A DNA stretch of 64,000 nucleotides from Loxodes magnus (GCA_946699065.1 CAMPDV010000886.1:98744-162743), one strand, 5' to 3'; positions 48,919-61,824 are shown, counted from the stretch's first letter. Notes: a model not told the origin generated them from the letters alone. Program-made: numbers and translations.

Positions 48919-49893
48919 GTGAGACTATGGGACGTCAAGACAGGTACCTGTAAGACCATGAGTGGTCATAAAAGTTCTGTATTATCTGTGGATATATCCA
49001 GTTATACAGAGTTCATCGTATCGGGAAGTGATGATAAGACGGTGAGACTATGGGACGTCAAGACAGGTACCTGTAAGACCATGAGTGGTCATAAAAGTTC
49101 TGTATTATCTGTGGCTATATCCAGTGATTCAGAGTTCATCGTATCGGGAAGTGATGATAAGACGGTGAGACTATGGGACGTCAAGACAGGTACCTGTAAG
49201 ACCATGAGTGGTCATAAAAGTTCAGTATTATCTGTGGCTATATCCAGTGATTCAGAGTTCATCGTATCGGGAAGTAGAGATAAGACGGTGAGACTATGGG
49301 ACGTCAAGACAGGTACCTGTAAGACCATGAGTGGTCACACTTATTCTGTATCATCTTTGAATATATCCAGTGATTCAGAGTTCATCGTATCGGGAAGTAG
49401 AGATAAGACGGTGAGACTATGGGACGTCAAGACAGGTACCTGTAAGACCATGAGTGGTCATAAAAGTTCTGTATTATCTGTGGATATATCCAGTTATACA
49501 GAGTTCATCGTATCGGGAAGTAGAGATAAGACGGTGAGACTATGGGACGTCAAGACAGGTACCTGTAAGACCATGAGTGGTCACACTTATTCTGTATCAT
49601 CTTTGAATATATCCAGTTATACAGAGTTCATCGTTTCGGGAAGTTTAGATAAGACGGTGAGACTATGGGACGTCAAGACAGGTACCTGTAAGACCATGAG
49701 TGGTCACACTTATTCTGTATCATCTGTGGCTATATCCAGTGATTCAGAGTTCATCGTATCGGGAAGTTTAGATAAGACGGTGAGACTATGGGACGTCAAG
49801 ACAGGTACCTGTAAGACCATGAGTGGTAACACTTATTCTGTATTATCTGTGAATATATCCAGTGATTCAGAGTTCATCGTATCGGGAAGTTGA
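48919..49893 (+). CDS. Open WD40 segment, eight blades
   Basis: It encodes 324 residues. Blade types in order are HKSS-SYT-D, HKSS-D, HKSS-R, HTYS-SLN-R, HKSS-SYT-R, HTYS-SLN-SYT-L, HTYS-L and NTYS-SVN, closing at TGA in residue 41. Tetrad residues Asp1, Trp7, His20 and the SGS serines are kept in all blades except that the last one has Asn for His20. The length exceeds one seven-blade propeller. TGA bounds both ends and only an internal GTG could start it, so independent expression is doubtful. Confidence 0.3.
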   Translation: MRLWDVKTGTCKTMSGHKSSVLSVDISSYTEFIVSGSDDKTVRLWDVKTGTCKTMSGHKSSVLSVAISSDSEFIVSGSDDKTVRLWDVKTGTCKTMSGHKSSVLSVAISSDSEFIVSGSRDKTVRLWDVKTGTCKTMSGHTYSVSSLNISSDSEFIVSGSRDKTVRLWDVKTGTCKTMSGHKSSVLSVDISSYTEFIVSGSRDKTVRLWDVKTGTCKTMSGHTYSVSSLNISSYTEFIVSGSLDKTVRLWDVKTGTCKTMSGHTYSVSSVAISSDSEFIVSGSLDKTVRLWDVKTGTCKTMSGNTYSVLSVNISSDSEFIVSGS

Positions 49894-50271
49894 GATAAGA
49901 CGGTGAGACTATGGGACGTCAAGACAGGTACCTGTAAGACCATGAGTGGTCATAAAAGTTCTGTATTATCTGTGGATATATCCAGTTATACAGAGTTCAT
50001 CGTATCGGGAAGTAGAGATAAGACGGTGAGACTATGGGACGTCAAGACAGGTACCTGTAAGACCATGAGTGGTCACACTTATTCTGTATCATCTTTGAAT
50101 ATATCCAGTGATTCAGAGTTCGTCGTATCGGGAAGTTTAGATAAGACGGTGAGACTATGGGACGTCAAGACAGGTACCTGTAAGACCATGAGTGGTCATA
50201 AAAGTTCTGTATTATCTGTGGATATATCCAGTGATTCAGAGTTCATCGTATCGGGAAGTTGAGATAAGACG

Positions 50272-51000
50272 GTGAGACTATGGGACGTCAAGACAGGTAC
50301 CTGTAAGACCATGAGTGGTCACACTTATTCTGTATCATCTGTGGCTATATCCAGTGATTCAGAGTTCATCGTATCGGGAAGTAGAGATAAGACGGTGAGA
50401 CTATGGGACGTCAAGACAGGTACCTGTAAGACCATGAGTGGTCACACAGATTGAGTATATGCTGTGGCTATATCCAGTTATACAGAGTTCATCGTATCGG
50501 GAAGTGATGATAAGACGGTGAGACTATGGGACGTCAAGACAGGTACCTGTAAGACCATGAGTGGTCATAAAAGTTCTGTATTATCTGTGGATATATCCAG
50601 TGATTCAGAGTTCGTCGTATCGGGAAGTTTAGATAAGACGGTGAGACTATGGGACGTCAAGACAGGTACCTGTAAGACCATGAGTGGTCACACTTATTCT
50701 GTATCATCTGTGGCTATATCCAGTGATTCAGAGTTCATCGTATCGGGAAGTTTAGATAAGACGGTGAGACTATGGGACGTCAAGACAGGTACCTGTAAGA
50801 CCATGAGTGGTCACACTTATTCTGTATCATCTGTGGCTATATCCAGTGATTCAGAGTTCATCGTATCGGGAAGTAGAGATAAGACGGTGAGACTATGGGA
50901 CGTCAAGACAGGTACCTGTAAGACCATGAGTGGTAACACTTATTCTGTATTATCTGTGAATATATCCAGTGATTCAGAGTTCATCGTATCGGGAAGTTGA
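50272..51000 (+). pseudogene. Open WD40 runs parted by HTD-TGA
   Basis: Runs 50,272-50,454 and 50,464-51,000 hold HTYS-R, then HTD-TGA-SYT-D, HKSS-EFV-L, HTYS-L, HTYS-R and NTYS-SVN. The same series with minor changes occurs at 55,069-55,797 and 57,160-57,888. Confidence 0.6.
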
Positions 51001-52476
51001 GATAAGACGGTGAGACTATGGGACGTCAAGACAGGTACCTGTAAGACCATGAGTGGTCATAAAAGTTCTGTATCATCTGTGGCTATATCCAGTGATTCAG
51101 AGTTCATCGTATCGGGAAGTGATGATAAGACGGTGAGACTATGGGACGTCAAGACAGGTACCTGTAAGACCATGAGTGGTCACACAGATTGAGTATATGC
51201 AGTGGCTATATCCAGTGATTCAGAGTTCATCGTATCGGGAAGTTGAGATAAGACGGTGAGACTATGGGACGTCAAGACAGGTACCTGTAAGACCATGAGT
51301 GGTCATAAAAGTTCTGTATTATCTGTGGATATATCCAGTTATACAGAGTTCATCGTATCGGGAAGTGATGATAAGACGGTGAGACTATGGGACGTCAAGA
51401 CAGGTACCTGTAAGACCATGAGTGGTCATAAAAGTTCTGTATTATCTGTGGCTATATCCAGTGATTCAGAGTTCATCGTATCGGGAAGTGATGATAAGAC
51501 GGTGAGACTATGGGACGTCAAGACAGGTACCTGTAAGACCATGAGTGGTCATAAAAGTTCAGTATTATCTGTGGCTATATCCAGTGATTCAGAGTTCATC
51601 GTATCGGGAAGTTTAGATAAGACGGTGAGACTATGGGACGTCAAGACAGGTACCTGTAAGACCATGAGTGGTAACACTTATTCTGTATTATCTGTGAATA
51701 TATCCAGTGATTCAGAGTTCATCGTATCGGGAAGTTGAGATAAGACGGTGAGACTATGGGACGTCAAGACAGGTACCTGTAAGACCATGAGTGGTCATAA
51801 AAGTTCTGTATCATCTGTGGCTATATCCAGTGATTCAGAGTTCATCGTATCGGGAAGTGATGATAAGACGGTGAGACTATGGGACGTCAAGACAGGTACC
51901 TGTAAGACCATGAGTGGTCACACAGATTGAGTATATGCAGTGGCTATATCCAGTGATTCAGAGTTCATCGTATCGGGAAGTTGAGATAAGACGGTGAGAC
52001 TATGGGACGTCAAGACAGGTACCTGTAAGACCATGAGTGGTCATAAAAGTTCTGTATTATCTGTGGATATATCCAGTTATACAGAGTTCATCGTATCGGG
52101 AAGTGATGATAAGACGGTGAGACTATGGGACGTCAAGACAGGTACCTGTAAGACCATGAGTGGTCATAAAAGTTCTGTATTATCTGTGGCTATATCCAGT
52201 GATTCAGAGTTCATCGTATCGGGAAGTTTAGATAAGACGGTGAGACTATGGGACGTCAAGACAGGTACCTGTAAGACCATGAGTGGTCACACTTATTCTG
52301 TATCATCTGTGGCTATATCCAGTGATTCAGAGTTCATCGTATCGGGAAGTGATGATAAGACGGTGAGACTATGGGACGTCAAGACAGGTACCTGTAAGAC
52401 CATGAGTGGTAACACTTATTCTGTATTATCTGTGAATATATCCAGTGATTCAGAGTTCATCGTATCGGGAAGTTGA
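51001..52476 (+). repeat. Hexamer repeat, two copies of 738 bp
   Basis: The units 51,001-51,738 and 51,739-52,476 share HKSS-SSVA-D, HTD-TGA(GCA)-TGA, HKSS-SYT-D and HKSS as their first four monomers and NTYS-SVN as the last. The fifth differs (HKSS with TCA against HTYS). The first unit also matches 48,664 onward at 2,337 bp (19 monomers). Open parts are 51,256-51,738 and 51,994-52,476. Confidence 0.88.
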
Positions 52477-54493
52477 GATAAGACGGTGAGACTATGGGAC
52501 GTCAAGACAGGTACCTGTAAGACCATGAGTTGTCGCACAGGTTCTGTATTATCTGTGGCTATATCCAGTGATTCAGAGATCATCGTATCGGGAAGTAGAG
52601 ATAAGACGGTGAGACTATGGGACGTCAAGACAGGTACCTGTAAGACCATGAGTGGTCACACAGATTGAGTATATGCTGTGGCAATATCCAGTGATTCAGA
52701 GTTCATCGTATCGGAAAGTTTAGATAAGACGGTGAGACTATGGGACGTCAAGACAGGTACCTGTAAGACCATGAGTGGTCACACAGATTGAGTATATGCT
52801 GTGAATATATCCAGTGATTCAGAGTTCATCGTATCGGGAAGTTGAGATAAGACGGTGAGACTATGGGACGTCAAGACAGGTACCTGTAAGACCATGAGTG
52901 GTCATAAAAGTTCTGTATTATCTGTGGATATATCCAGTGATTCAGAGTTCATCGTATCGGGAAGTGATGATAAGACGGTGAGACTATGGGACGTCAAGAC
53001 AGGTACCTGTAAGACCATGAGTTGTCGCACAGGTTCTGTATTATCTGTGGCTATATCCAGTGATTCAGAGATCATCGTATCGGGAAGTGATGATAAGACG
53101 GTGAGACTATGGGACGTCAAGACAGGTACCTGTAAGACCATGAGTGGTCATAAAAGTTCTGTATTATCTGTGGCTATATCCAGTGATTCAGAGTTCATCG
53201 TATCGGGAAGTTGAGATAAGACGGTGAGACTATGGGACGTCAAGACAGGTACCTGTAAGACCATGAGTGGTCATAAAAGTTCTGTATTATCTGTGGATAT
53301 ATCCAGTTATACAGAGTTCATCGTATCGGGAAGTGATGATAAGACGGTGAGACTATGGGACGTCAAGACAGGTACCTGTAAGACCATGAGTGGTCATAAA
53401 AGTTCTGTATTATCTGTGGATATATCCAGTGATTCAGAGTTCATCGTATCGGGAAGTTTAGATAAGACGGTGAGACTATGGGACGTCAAGACAGGTACCT
53501 GTAAGACCATGAGTGGTCACACTAGTTAGGTATATGCTGTGGCTATATCCAGTGATTCAGAGTTCATCGTATCGGGAAGTTTAGATAAGACGGTGAGACT
53601 ATGGGACGTCAAGACAGGTACCTGTAAGACCATGAGTGGTCATAAAAGTTCTGTATTATCTGTGGATATATCCAGTTATACAGAGTTCATCGTATCGGAA
53701 AGTTTAGATAAGACGGTGAGACTATGGGACGTCAAGACAGGTACCTGTAAGACCATGAGTGGTCACACAGATTGAGTATATGCTGTGAATATATCCAGTG
53801 ATTCAGAGTTCATCGTATCGGGAAGTTGAGATAAGACGGTGAGACTATGGGACGTCAAGACAGGTACCTGTAAGACCATGAGTGGTCATAAAAGTTCTGT
53901 ATTATCTGTGGATATATCCAGTGATTCAGAGTTCATCGTATCGGGAAGTTGAGATAAGACGGTGAGACTATGGGACGTCAAGACAGGTACCTGTAAGACC
54001 ATGAGTGGTCACACTAGTTAGGTATATGCTGTGGCTATATCCAGTGATTCAGAGTTCATCGTATCGGGAAGTTTAGATAAGACGGTGAGACTATGGGACG
54101 TCAAGACAGGTACCTGTAAGACCATGAGTGGTCACACTTATTCTGTATCATCTGTGGCTATATCCAGTGATTCAGAGTTCATCGTATCGGGAAGTTGAGA
54201 TAAGACGGTGAGACTATGGGACGTCAAGACAGGTACCTGTAAGACCATGAGTGGTCACACTAGTTAGGTATATGCTGTGGCTATATCCAGTGATTCAGAG
54301 TTCATCGTATCGGGAAGTTGAGATAAGACGGTGAGACTATGGGACGTCAAGACAGGTACCTGTAAGACCATGAGTGGTCACACAGATTGAGTATATGCTG
54401 TGGCTATATCCAGTGATTCAGAGTTCATCGTATCGGGAAGTTGAGATAAGACGGTGAGACTATGGGACGTCAAGACAGGTACCTGTAAGACCA
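52477..54493 (+). repeat. Section with EII and SES alleles
   Basis: CRTG monomers here read EIIVSGS (gagatcatc) at about 52,579 and 53,070, a change also seen at 58,728 and 59,219. SES variants are at about 52,714 and 53,698. Two HTD-TGA monomers read VYAVN (about 52,800 and 53,785). Open runs are 52,855-53,214, 53,224-53,529 and 53,539-53,775. From 53,776 to 54,576 every run is shorter than 60 codons. Confidence 0.8.
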
Positions 54494-55797
54494 TGAGTGG
54501 TCACACTAGTTAGGTATATGCTGTGGCTATATCCAGTGATTCAGAGTTCATCGTATCGGGAAGTTGAGATAAGACGGTGAGACTATGGGACGTCAAGACA
54601 GGTACCTGTAAGACCATGAGTGGTCACACTTATTCTGTATTATCTGTGGCTATATCCAGTGATTCAGAGTTCATCGTATCGGGAAGTAGAGATAAGACGG
54701 TGAGACTATGGGACGTCAAGACAGGTACCTGTAAGACCATGAGTGGTCACACAGATTGAGTATATGCTGTGGCTATATCCAGTTATACAGAGTTCATCGT
54801 ATCGGGAAGTGATGATAAGACGGTGAGACTATGGGACGTCAAGACAGGTACCTGTAAGACCATGAGTGGTCATAAAAGTTCTGTATTATCTGTGGATATA
54901 TCCAGTGATTCAGAGTTCGTCGTATCGGGAAGTTTAGATAAGACGGTGAGACTATGGGACGTCAAGACAGGTACCTGTAAGACCATGAGTGGTCATAAAA
55001 GTTCTGTATCATCTGTGGCTATATCCAGTGATTCAGAGTTCATCGTATCGGGAAGTTGAGATAAGACGGTGAGACTATGGGACGTCAAGACAGGTACCTG
55101 TAAGACCATGAGTGGTCACACTTATTCTGTATCATCTGTGGCTATATCCAGTGATTCAGAGTTCATCGTATCGGGAAGTAGAGATAAGACGGTGAGACTA
55201 TGGGACGTCAAGACAGGTACCTGTAAGACCATGAGTGGTCACACAGATTGAGTATATGCTGTGGCTATATCCAGTTATACAGAGTTCATCGTATCGGGAA
55301 GTGATGATAAGACGGTGAGACTATGGGACGTCAAGACAGGTACCTGTAAGACCATGAGTGGTCATAAAAGTTCTGTATTATCTGTGGATATATCCAGTGA
55401 TTCAGAGTTCGTCGTATCGGGAAGTTTAGATAAGACGGTGAGACTATGGGACGTCAAGACAGGTACCTGTAAGACCATGAGTGGTCACACTTATTCTGTA
55501 TCATCTGTGGCTATATCCAGTGATTCAGAGTTCATCGTATCGGGAAGTGATGATAAGACGGTGAGACTATGGGACGTCAAGACAGGTACCTGTAAGACCA
55601 TGAGTGGTCACACTTATTCTGTATCATCTGTGGCTATATCCAGTGATTCAGAGTTCATCGTATCGGGAAGTAGAGATAAGACGGTGAGACTATGGGACGT
55701 CAAGACAGGTACCTGTAAGACCATGAGTGGTAACACTTATTCTGTATTATCTGTGAATATATCCAGTGATTCAGAGTTCATCGTATCGGGAAGTTGA
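54494..55797 (+). repeat. Block duplicated at 2,091 bp (17 monomers), copy 1
   Basis: From HTS-TAG and HTYS-SVLSVA-R through HTD-TGA-SYT-D, HKSS-EFV-L, HKSS-SSVA, HTYS-R and on to NTYS-SVN, the order equals that of 56,585-57,888. Open runs at 54,769-55,059 and 55,261-55,797 match their partners in protein. Confidence 0.9.
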
Positions 55798-56584
55798 GAT
55801 AAGACGGTGAGACTATGGGACGTCAAGACAGGTACCTGTAAGACCATGAGTGGTCACACTAGTTAGGTATATGCTGTGGCTATATCCAGTGATTCAGAGT
55901 TCATCGTATCGGGAAGTTGAGATAAGACGGTGAGACTATGGGACGTCAAGACAGGTACCTGTAAGACCATGAGTGGTCACACAGATTGAGTATATGCTGT
56001 GGCTATATCCAGTGATTCAGAGTTCATCGTATCGGGAAGTTGAGATAAGACGGTGAGACTATGGGACGTCAAGACAGGTACCTGTAAGACCATGAGTGGT
56101 CACACTAGTTAGGTATATGCTGTGGCTATATCCAGTGATTCAGAGTTCATCGTATCGGGAAGTTGAGATAAGACGGTGAGACTATGGGACGTCAAGACAG
56201 GTACCTGTAAGACCATGAGTGGTCACACTTATTCTGTATTATCTGTGGCTATATCCAGTGATTCAGAGTTCATCGTATCGGGAAGTAGAGATAAGACGGT
56301 GAGACTATGGGACGTCAAGACAGGTACCTGTAAGACCATGAGTGGTCACACAGATTGAGTATATGCTGTGGCTATATCCAGTTATACAGAGTTCATCGTA
56401 TCGGGAAGTGATGATAAGACGGTGAGACTATGGGACGTCAAGACAGGTACCTGTAAGACCATGAGTGGTCATAAAAGTTCTGTATTATCTGTGGATATAT
56501 CCAGTGATTCAGAGTTCATCGTATCGGGAAGTTGAGATAAGACGGTGAGACTATGGGACGTCAAGACAGGTACCTGTAAGACCA

Positions 56585-57888
56585 TGAGTGGTCACACTAG
56601 TTAGGTATATGCTGTGGCTATATCCAGTGATTCAGAGTTCATCGTATCGGGAAGTTGAGATAAGACGGTGAGACTATGGGACGTCAAGACAGGTACCTGT
56701 AAGACCATGAGTGGTCACACTTATTCTGTATTATCTGTGGCTATATCCAGTGATTCAGAGTTCATCGTATCGGGAAGTAGAGATAAGACGGTGAGACTAT
56801 GGGACGTCAAGACAGGTACCTGTAAGACCATGAGTGGTCACACAGATTGAGTATATGCTGTGGCTATATCCAGTTATACAGAGTTCATCGTATCGGGAAG
56901 TGATGATAAGACGGTGAGACTATGGGACGTCAAGACAGGTACCTGTAAGACCATGAGTGGTCATAAAAGTTCTGTATTATCTGTGGATATATCCAGTGAT
57001 TCAGAGTTCGTCGTATCGGGAAGTTTAGATAAGACGGTGAGACTATGGGACGTCAAGACAGGTACCTGTAAGACCATGAGTGGTCATAAAAGTTCTGTAT
57101 CATCTGTGGCTATATCCAGTGATTCAGAGTTCATCGTATCGGGAAGTTGAGATAAGACGGTGAGACTATGGGACGTCAAGACAGGTACCTGTAAGACCAT
57201 GAGTGGTCACACTTATTCTGTATCATCTGTGGCTATATCCAGTGATTCAGAGTTCATCGTATCGGGAAGTAGAGATAAGACGGTGAGACTATGGGACGTC
57301 AAGACAGGTACCTGTAAGACCATGAGTGGTCACACAGATTGAGTATATGCTGTGGCTATATCCAGTTATACAGAGTTCATCGTATCGGGAAGTGATGATA
57401 AGACGGTGAGACTATGGGACGTCAAGACAGGTACCTGTAAGACCATGAGTGGTCATAAAAGTTCTGTATTATCTGTGGATATATCCAGTGATTCAGAGTT
57501 CGTCGTATCGGGAAGTTTAGATAAGACGGTGAGACTATGGGACGTCAAGACAGGTACCTGTAAGACCATGAGTGGTCACACTTATTCTGTATCATCTGTG
57601 GCTATATCCAGTGATTCAGAGTTCATCGTATCGGGAAGTGATGATAAGACGGTGAGACTATGGGACGTCAAGACAGGTACCTGTAAGACCATGAGTGGTC
57701 ACACTTATTCTGTATCATCTGTGGCTATATCCAGTGATTCAGAGTTCATCGTATCGGGAAGTAGAGATAAGACGGTGAGACTATGGGACGTCAAGACAGG
57801 TACCTGTAAGACCATGAGTGGTAACACTTATTCTGTATTATCTGTGAATATATCCAGTGATTCAGAGTTCATCGTATCGGGAAGTTGA
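56585..57888 (+). repeat. Block duplicated at 2,091 bp, copy 2
   Basis: Same order as 54,494-55,797. After it the right-half hexamer cassette begins, whereas the first copy is followed by HTS-TAG monomers. The copies therefore differ at their right junction. Confidence 0.9.
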
Positions 57889-58089
57889 GATAAGACGGTG
57901 AGACTATGGGACGTCAAGACAGGTACCTGTAAGACCATGAGTGGTCATAAAAGTTCTGTATCATCTGTGGCTATATCCAGTGATTCAGAGTTCATCGTAT
58001 CGGGAAGTGATGATAAGACGGTGAGACTATGGGACGTCAAGACAGGTACCTGTAAGACCATGAGTGGTCACACAGATTGAGTATATGCA

Positions 58090-59064
58090 GTGGCTATATC
58101 CAGTGATTCAGAGTTCATCGTATCGGGAAGTGATGATAAGACGGTGAGACTATGGGACGTCAAGACAGGTACCTGTAAGACCATGAGTGGTCATAAAAGT
58201 TCTGTATTATCTGTGGATATATCCAGTTATACAGAGTTCATCGTATCGGGAAGTGATGATAAGACGGTGAGACTATGGGACGTCAAGACAGGTACCTGTA
58301 AGACCATGAGTGGTCATAAAAGTTCTGTATTATCTGTGGCTATATCCAGTGATTCAGAGTTCATCGTATCGGGAAGTGATGATAAGACGGTGAGACTATG
58401 GGACGTCAAGACAGGTACCTGTAAGACCATGAGTGGTCATAAAAGTTCAGTATTATCTGTGGCTATATCCAGTGATTCAGAGTTCATCGTATCGGGAAGT
58501 TTAGATAAGACGGTGAGACTATGGGACGTCAAGACAGGTACCTGTAAGACCATGAGTGGTCACACTTATTCTGTATTATCTTTGAATATATCCAGTGATT
58601 CAGAGTTCGTCGTATCGGGAAGTTTAGATAAGACGGTGAGACTATGGGACGTCAAGACAGGTACCTGTAAGACCATGAGTTGTCGCACAGGTTCTGTATT
58701 ATCTGTGGCTATATCCAGTGATTCAGAGATCATCGTATCGGGAAGTAGAGATAAGACGGTGAGACTATGGGACGTCAAGACAGGTACCTGTAAGACCATG
58801 AGTGGTCATAAAAGTTCTGTATTATCTGTGGATATATCCAGTTATACAGAGTTCATCGTATCGGGAAGTTTAGATAAGACGGTGAGACTATGGGACGTCA
58901 AGACAGGTACCTGTAAGACCATGAGTGGTCATAAAAGTTCTGTATCATCTGTGGCTATATCCAGTGATTCAGAGTTCATCGTATCGGGAAGTGATGATAA
59001 GACGGTGAGACTATGGGACGTCAAGACAGGTACCTGTAAGACCATGAGTGGTCACACAGATTGA
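58090..59064 (+). CDS. Open WD40 segment, eight blades
   Basis: It encodes 324 residues from just after HTD-TGA to the next HTD-TGA. Blades end D, D, D, L, L, R, L and D; types are HTD remainder, HKSS-SYT, HKSS, HKSS(TCA), HTYS-SVLSLN-EFV, CRTG-EII, HKSS-SYT and HKSS-SSVA. Compared with the related cassette at 51,182, residue 41 after the first remainder is GAT instead of TGA, which is what opens the run. No true start is present. It could encode a full propeller only if translation began at an internal GTG. Confidence 0.3.
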   Translation: MAISSDSEFIVSGSDDKTVRLWDVKTGTCKTMSGHKSSVLSVDISSYTEFIVSGSDDKTVRLWDVKTGTCKTMSGHKSSVLSVAISSDSEFIVSGSDDKTVRLWDVKTGTCKTMSGHKSSVLSVAISSDSEFIVSGSLDKTVRLWDVKTGTCKTMSGHTYSVLSLNISSDSEFVVSGSLDKTVRLWDVKTGTCKTMSCRTGSVLSVAISSDSEIIVSGSRDKTVRLWDVKTGTCKTMSGHKSSVLSVDISSYTEFIVSGSLDKTVRLWDVKTGTCKTMSGHKSSVSSVAISSDSEFIVSGSDDKTVRLWDVKTGTCKTMSGHTD

Positions 59065-60849
59065 GTATATGCAGTGGCTATATCCAGTGATTCAGAGTTC
59101 ATCGTATCGGGAAGTTGAGATAAGACGGTGAGACTATGGGACGTCAAGACAGGTACCTGTAAGACCATGAGTGGTCACACAGATTGAGTATATGCTGTGG
59201 CTATATCCAGTGATTCAGAGATCATCGTATCGGGAAGTGATGATAAGACGGTGAGACTATGGGACGTCAAGACAGGTACCTGTAAGACCATGAGTGGTCA
59301 TAAAAGTTCAGTATTATCTGTGGCTATATCCAGTGATTCAGAGTTCATCGTATCGGGAAGTTTAGATAAGACGGTGAGACTATGGGACGTCAAGACAGGT
59401 ACCTGTAAGACCATGAGTGGTCACACTAGTTAGGTATATGCTGTGGCTATATCCAATGATTCAGAGTTCATCGTATCGGGAAGTTGAGATAAGACGGTGA
59501 GACTATGGGACGTCAAGACAGGTACCTGTAAGACCATGAGTGGTCACACTTATTCTGTATTATCTGTGAATATATCCAGTGATTCAGAGTTCATCGTATC
59601 GGGAAGTTGAGATAAGACGGTGAGACTATGGGACGTCAAGACAGGTACCTGTAAGACCATGAGTAGTCATAAAAGTTCTGTATTATCTGTGGCTATATCC
59701 AGTGATTCAGAGTTCATCGTATCGGGAAGTTGAGATAAGACGGTGAGACTATGGGACGTCAAGACAGGTACCTGTAAGACCATGAGTGGTCACACAGATT
59801 GAGTATATGCTGTGGCTATATCCAGTGATTCAGAGTTCATCGTATCGGGAAGTTTAGATAAGACGGTGAGACTATGGGACGTCAAGACAGGTACCTGTAA
59901 GACCATGAGTGGTCATAAAAGTTCTGTATCATCTGTGGCTATATCCAGTGATTCAGAGTTCATCGTATCGGGAAGTGATGATAAGACGGTGAGACTATGG
60001 GACGTCAAGACAGGTACCTGTAAGACCATGAGTGGTCACACAGATTGAGTATATGCAGTGGCTATATCCAGTGATTCAGAGTTCATCGTATCGGGAAGTT
60101 GAGATAAGACGGTGAGACTATGGGACGTCAAGACAGGTACCTGTAAGACCATGAGTGGTCATAAAAGTTCTGTATTATCTGTGGATATATCCAGTTATAC
60201 AGAGTTCATCGTATCGGGAAGTGATGATAAGACGGTGAGACTATGGGACGTCAAGACAGGTACCTGTAAGACCATGAGTGGTCATAAAAGTTCTGTATTA
60301 TCTGTGGCTATATCCAGTGATTCAGAGTTCATCGTATCGGGAAGTTTAGATAAGACGGTGAGACTATGGGACGTCAAGACAGGTACCTGTAAGACCATGA
60401 GTGGTCACACTAGTTAGGTATATGCTGTGGCTATATCCAGTGATTCAGAGTTCATCGTATCGGGAAGTTGAGATAAGACGGTGAGACTATGGGACGTCAA
60501 GACAGGTACCTGTAAGACCATGAGTGGTCACACTTATTCTGTATCATCTGTGGCTATATCCAGTGATTCAGAGTTCATCGTATCGGGAAGTAGAGATAAG
60601 ACGGTGAGACTATGGGACGTCAAGACAGGTACCTGTAAGACCATGAGTGGTCACACAGATTGAGTATATGCTGTGGCTATATCCAGTTATACAGAGTTCA
60701 TCGTATCGGGAAGTGATGATAAGACGGTGAGACTATGGGACGTCAAGACAGGTACCTGTAAGACCATGAGTGGTCACACTTATTCTGTATCATCTGTGGC
60801 TATATCCAGTGATTCAGAGTTCATCGTATCGGGAAGTTGAGATAAGACG
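59065..60849 (+). repeat. Cassette fragments with short open runs
   Basis: Open runs are 59,197-59,433, 59,812-60,048, 60,112-60,417 and 60,481-60,663. Singletons include ISND (atatccaat, about 59,456) and MSSH (gtagtcat, about 59,664). Hexamer cassette pieces with silent GCA and TCA codons are frequent. Confidence 0.8.
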
Positions 60850-61824
60850 GTGAGACTATGGGACGTCAAGACAGGTACCTGTAAGACCATGAGTGGTCAT
60901 AAAAGTTCTGTATTATCTGTGGATATATCCAGTTATACAGAGTTCATCGTATCGGGAAGTGATGATAAGACGGTGAGACTATGGGACGTCAAGACAGGTA
61001 CCTGTAAGACCATGAGTGGTCATAAAAGTTCTGTATTATCTGTGGCTATATCCAGTGATTCAGAGTTCATCGTATCGGGAAGTGATGATAAGACGGTGAG
61101 ACTATGGGACGTCAAGACAGGTACCTGTAAGACGATGAGTGGTCATAAAAGTTCAGTATTATCTGTGGCTATATCCAGTGATTCAGAGTTCATCGTATCG
61201 GGAAGTTTAGATAAGACGGTGAGACTATGGGACGTCAAGACAGGTACCTGTAAGACCATGAGTGGTCATAAAAGTTCTGTATTATCTGTGGATATATCCA
61301 GTTATACAGAGTTCATCGTATCGGGAAGTGATGATAAGACGGTGAGACTATGGGACGTCAAGACAGGTACCTGTAAGACCATGAGTGGTCACACAGATTG
61401 AGTATATGCTGTGGCAATATCCAGTGATTCAGAGTTCATCGTATCGGGAAGTAGAGATAAGACGGTGAGACTATGGGACGTCAAGACAGGTACCTGTAAG
61501 ACCATGAGTGGTCACACTTATTCTGTATCATCTGTGGCTATATCCAGTGATTCAGAGTTCATCGTATCGGGAAGTTTAGATAAGACGGTGAGACTATGGG
61601 ACGTCAAGACAGGTACCTGTAAGACCATGAGTTGTAACACTTATTCTGTATTATCTTTGAATATATCCAGTGATTCAGAGTTCGTCGTATCGGGAAGTTT
61701 AGATAAGACGGTGAGACTATGGGACGTCAAGACAGGTACCTGTAAGACCATGAGTGGTAACACTTATTCTGTATTATCTGTGAATATATCCAGTGATTCA
61801 GAGTTCATCGTATCGGGAAGTTGA
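60850..61824 (+). pseudogene. Two open WD40 segments parted by HTD-TGA
   Basis: Run 60,850-61,401 has HKSS-SYT-D, HKSS-D, HKSS(TCA)-L and HKSS-SYT-D blades. Run 61,411-61,824 has R, HTYS-L, a CNTYS-SLN-EFV-L blade and NTYS-SVN. SCNTYS (gttgtaacac, about 61,631) is a singleton combining the Cys of the CRTG type with the NTYS loop. The silent ACG in KTMS first appears here (about 61,131). Confidence 0.6.
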
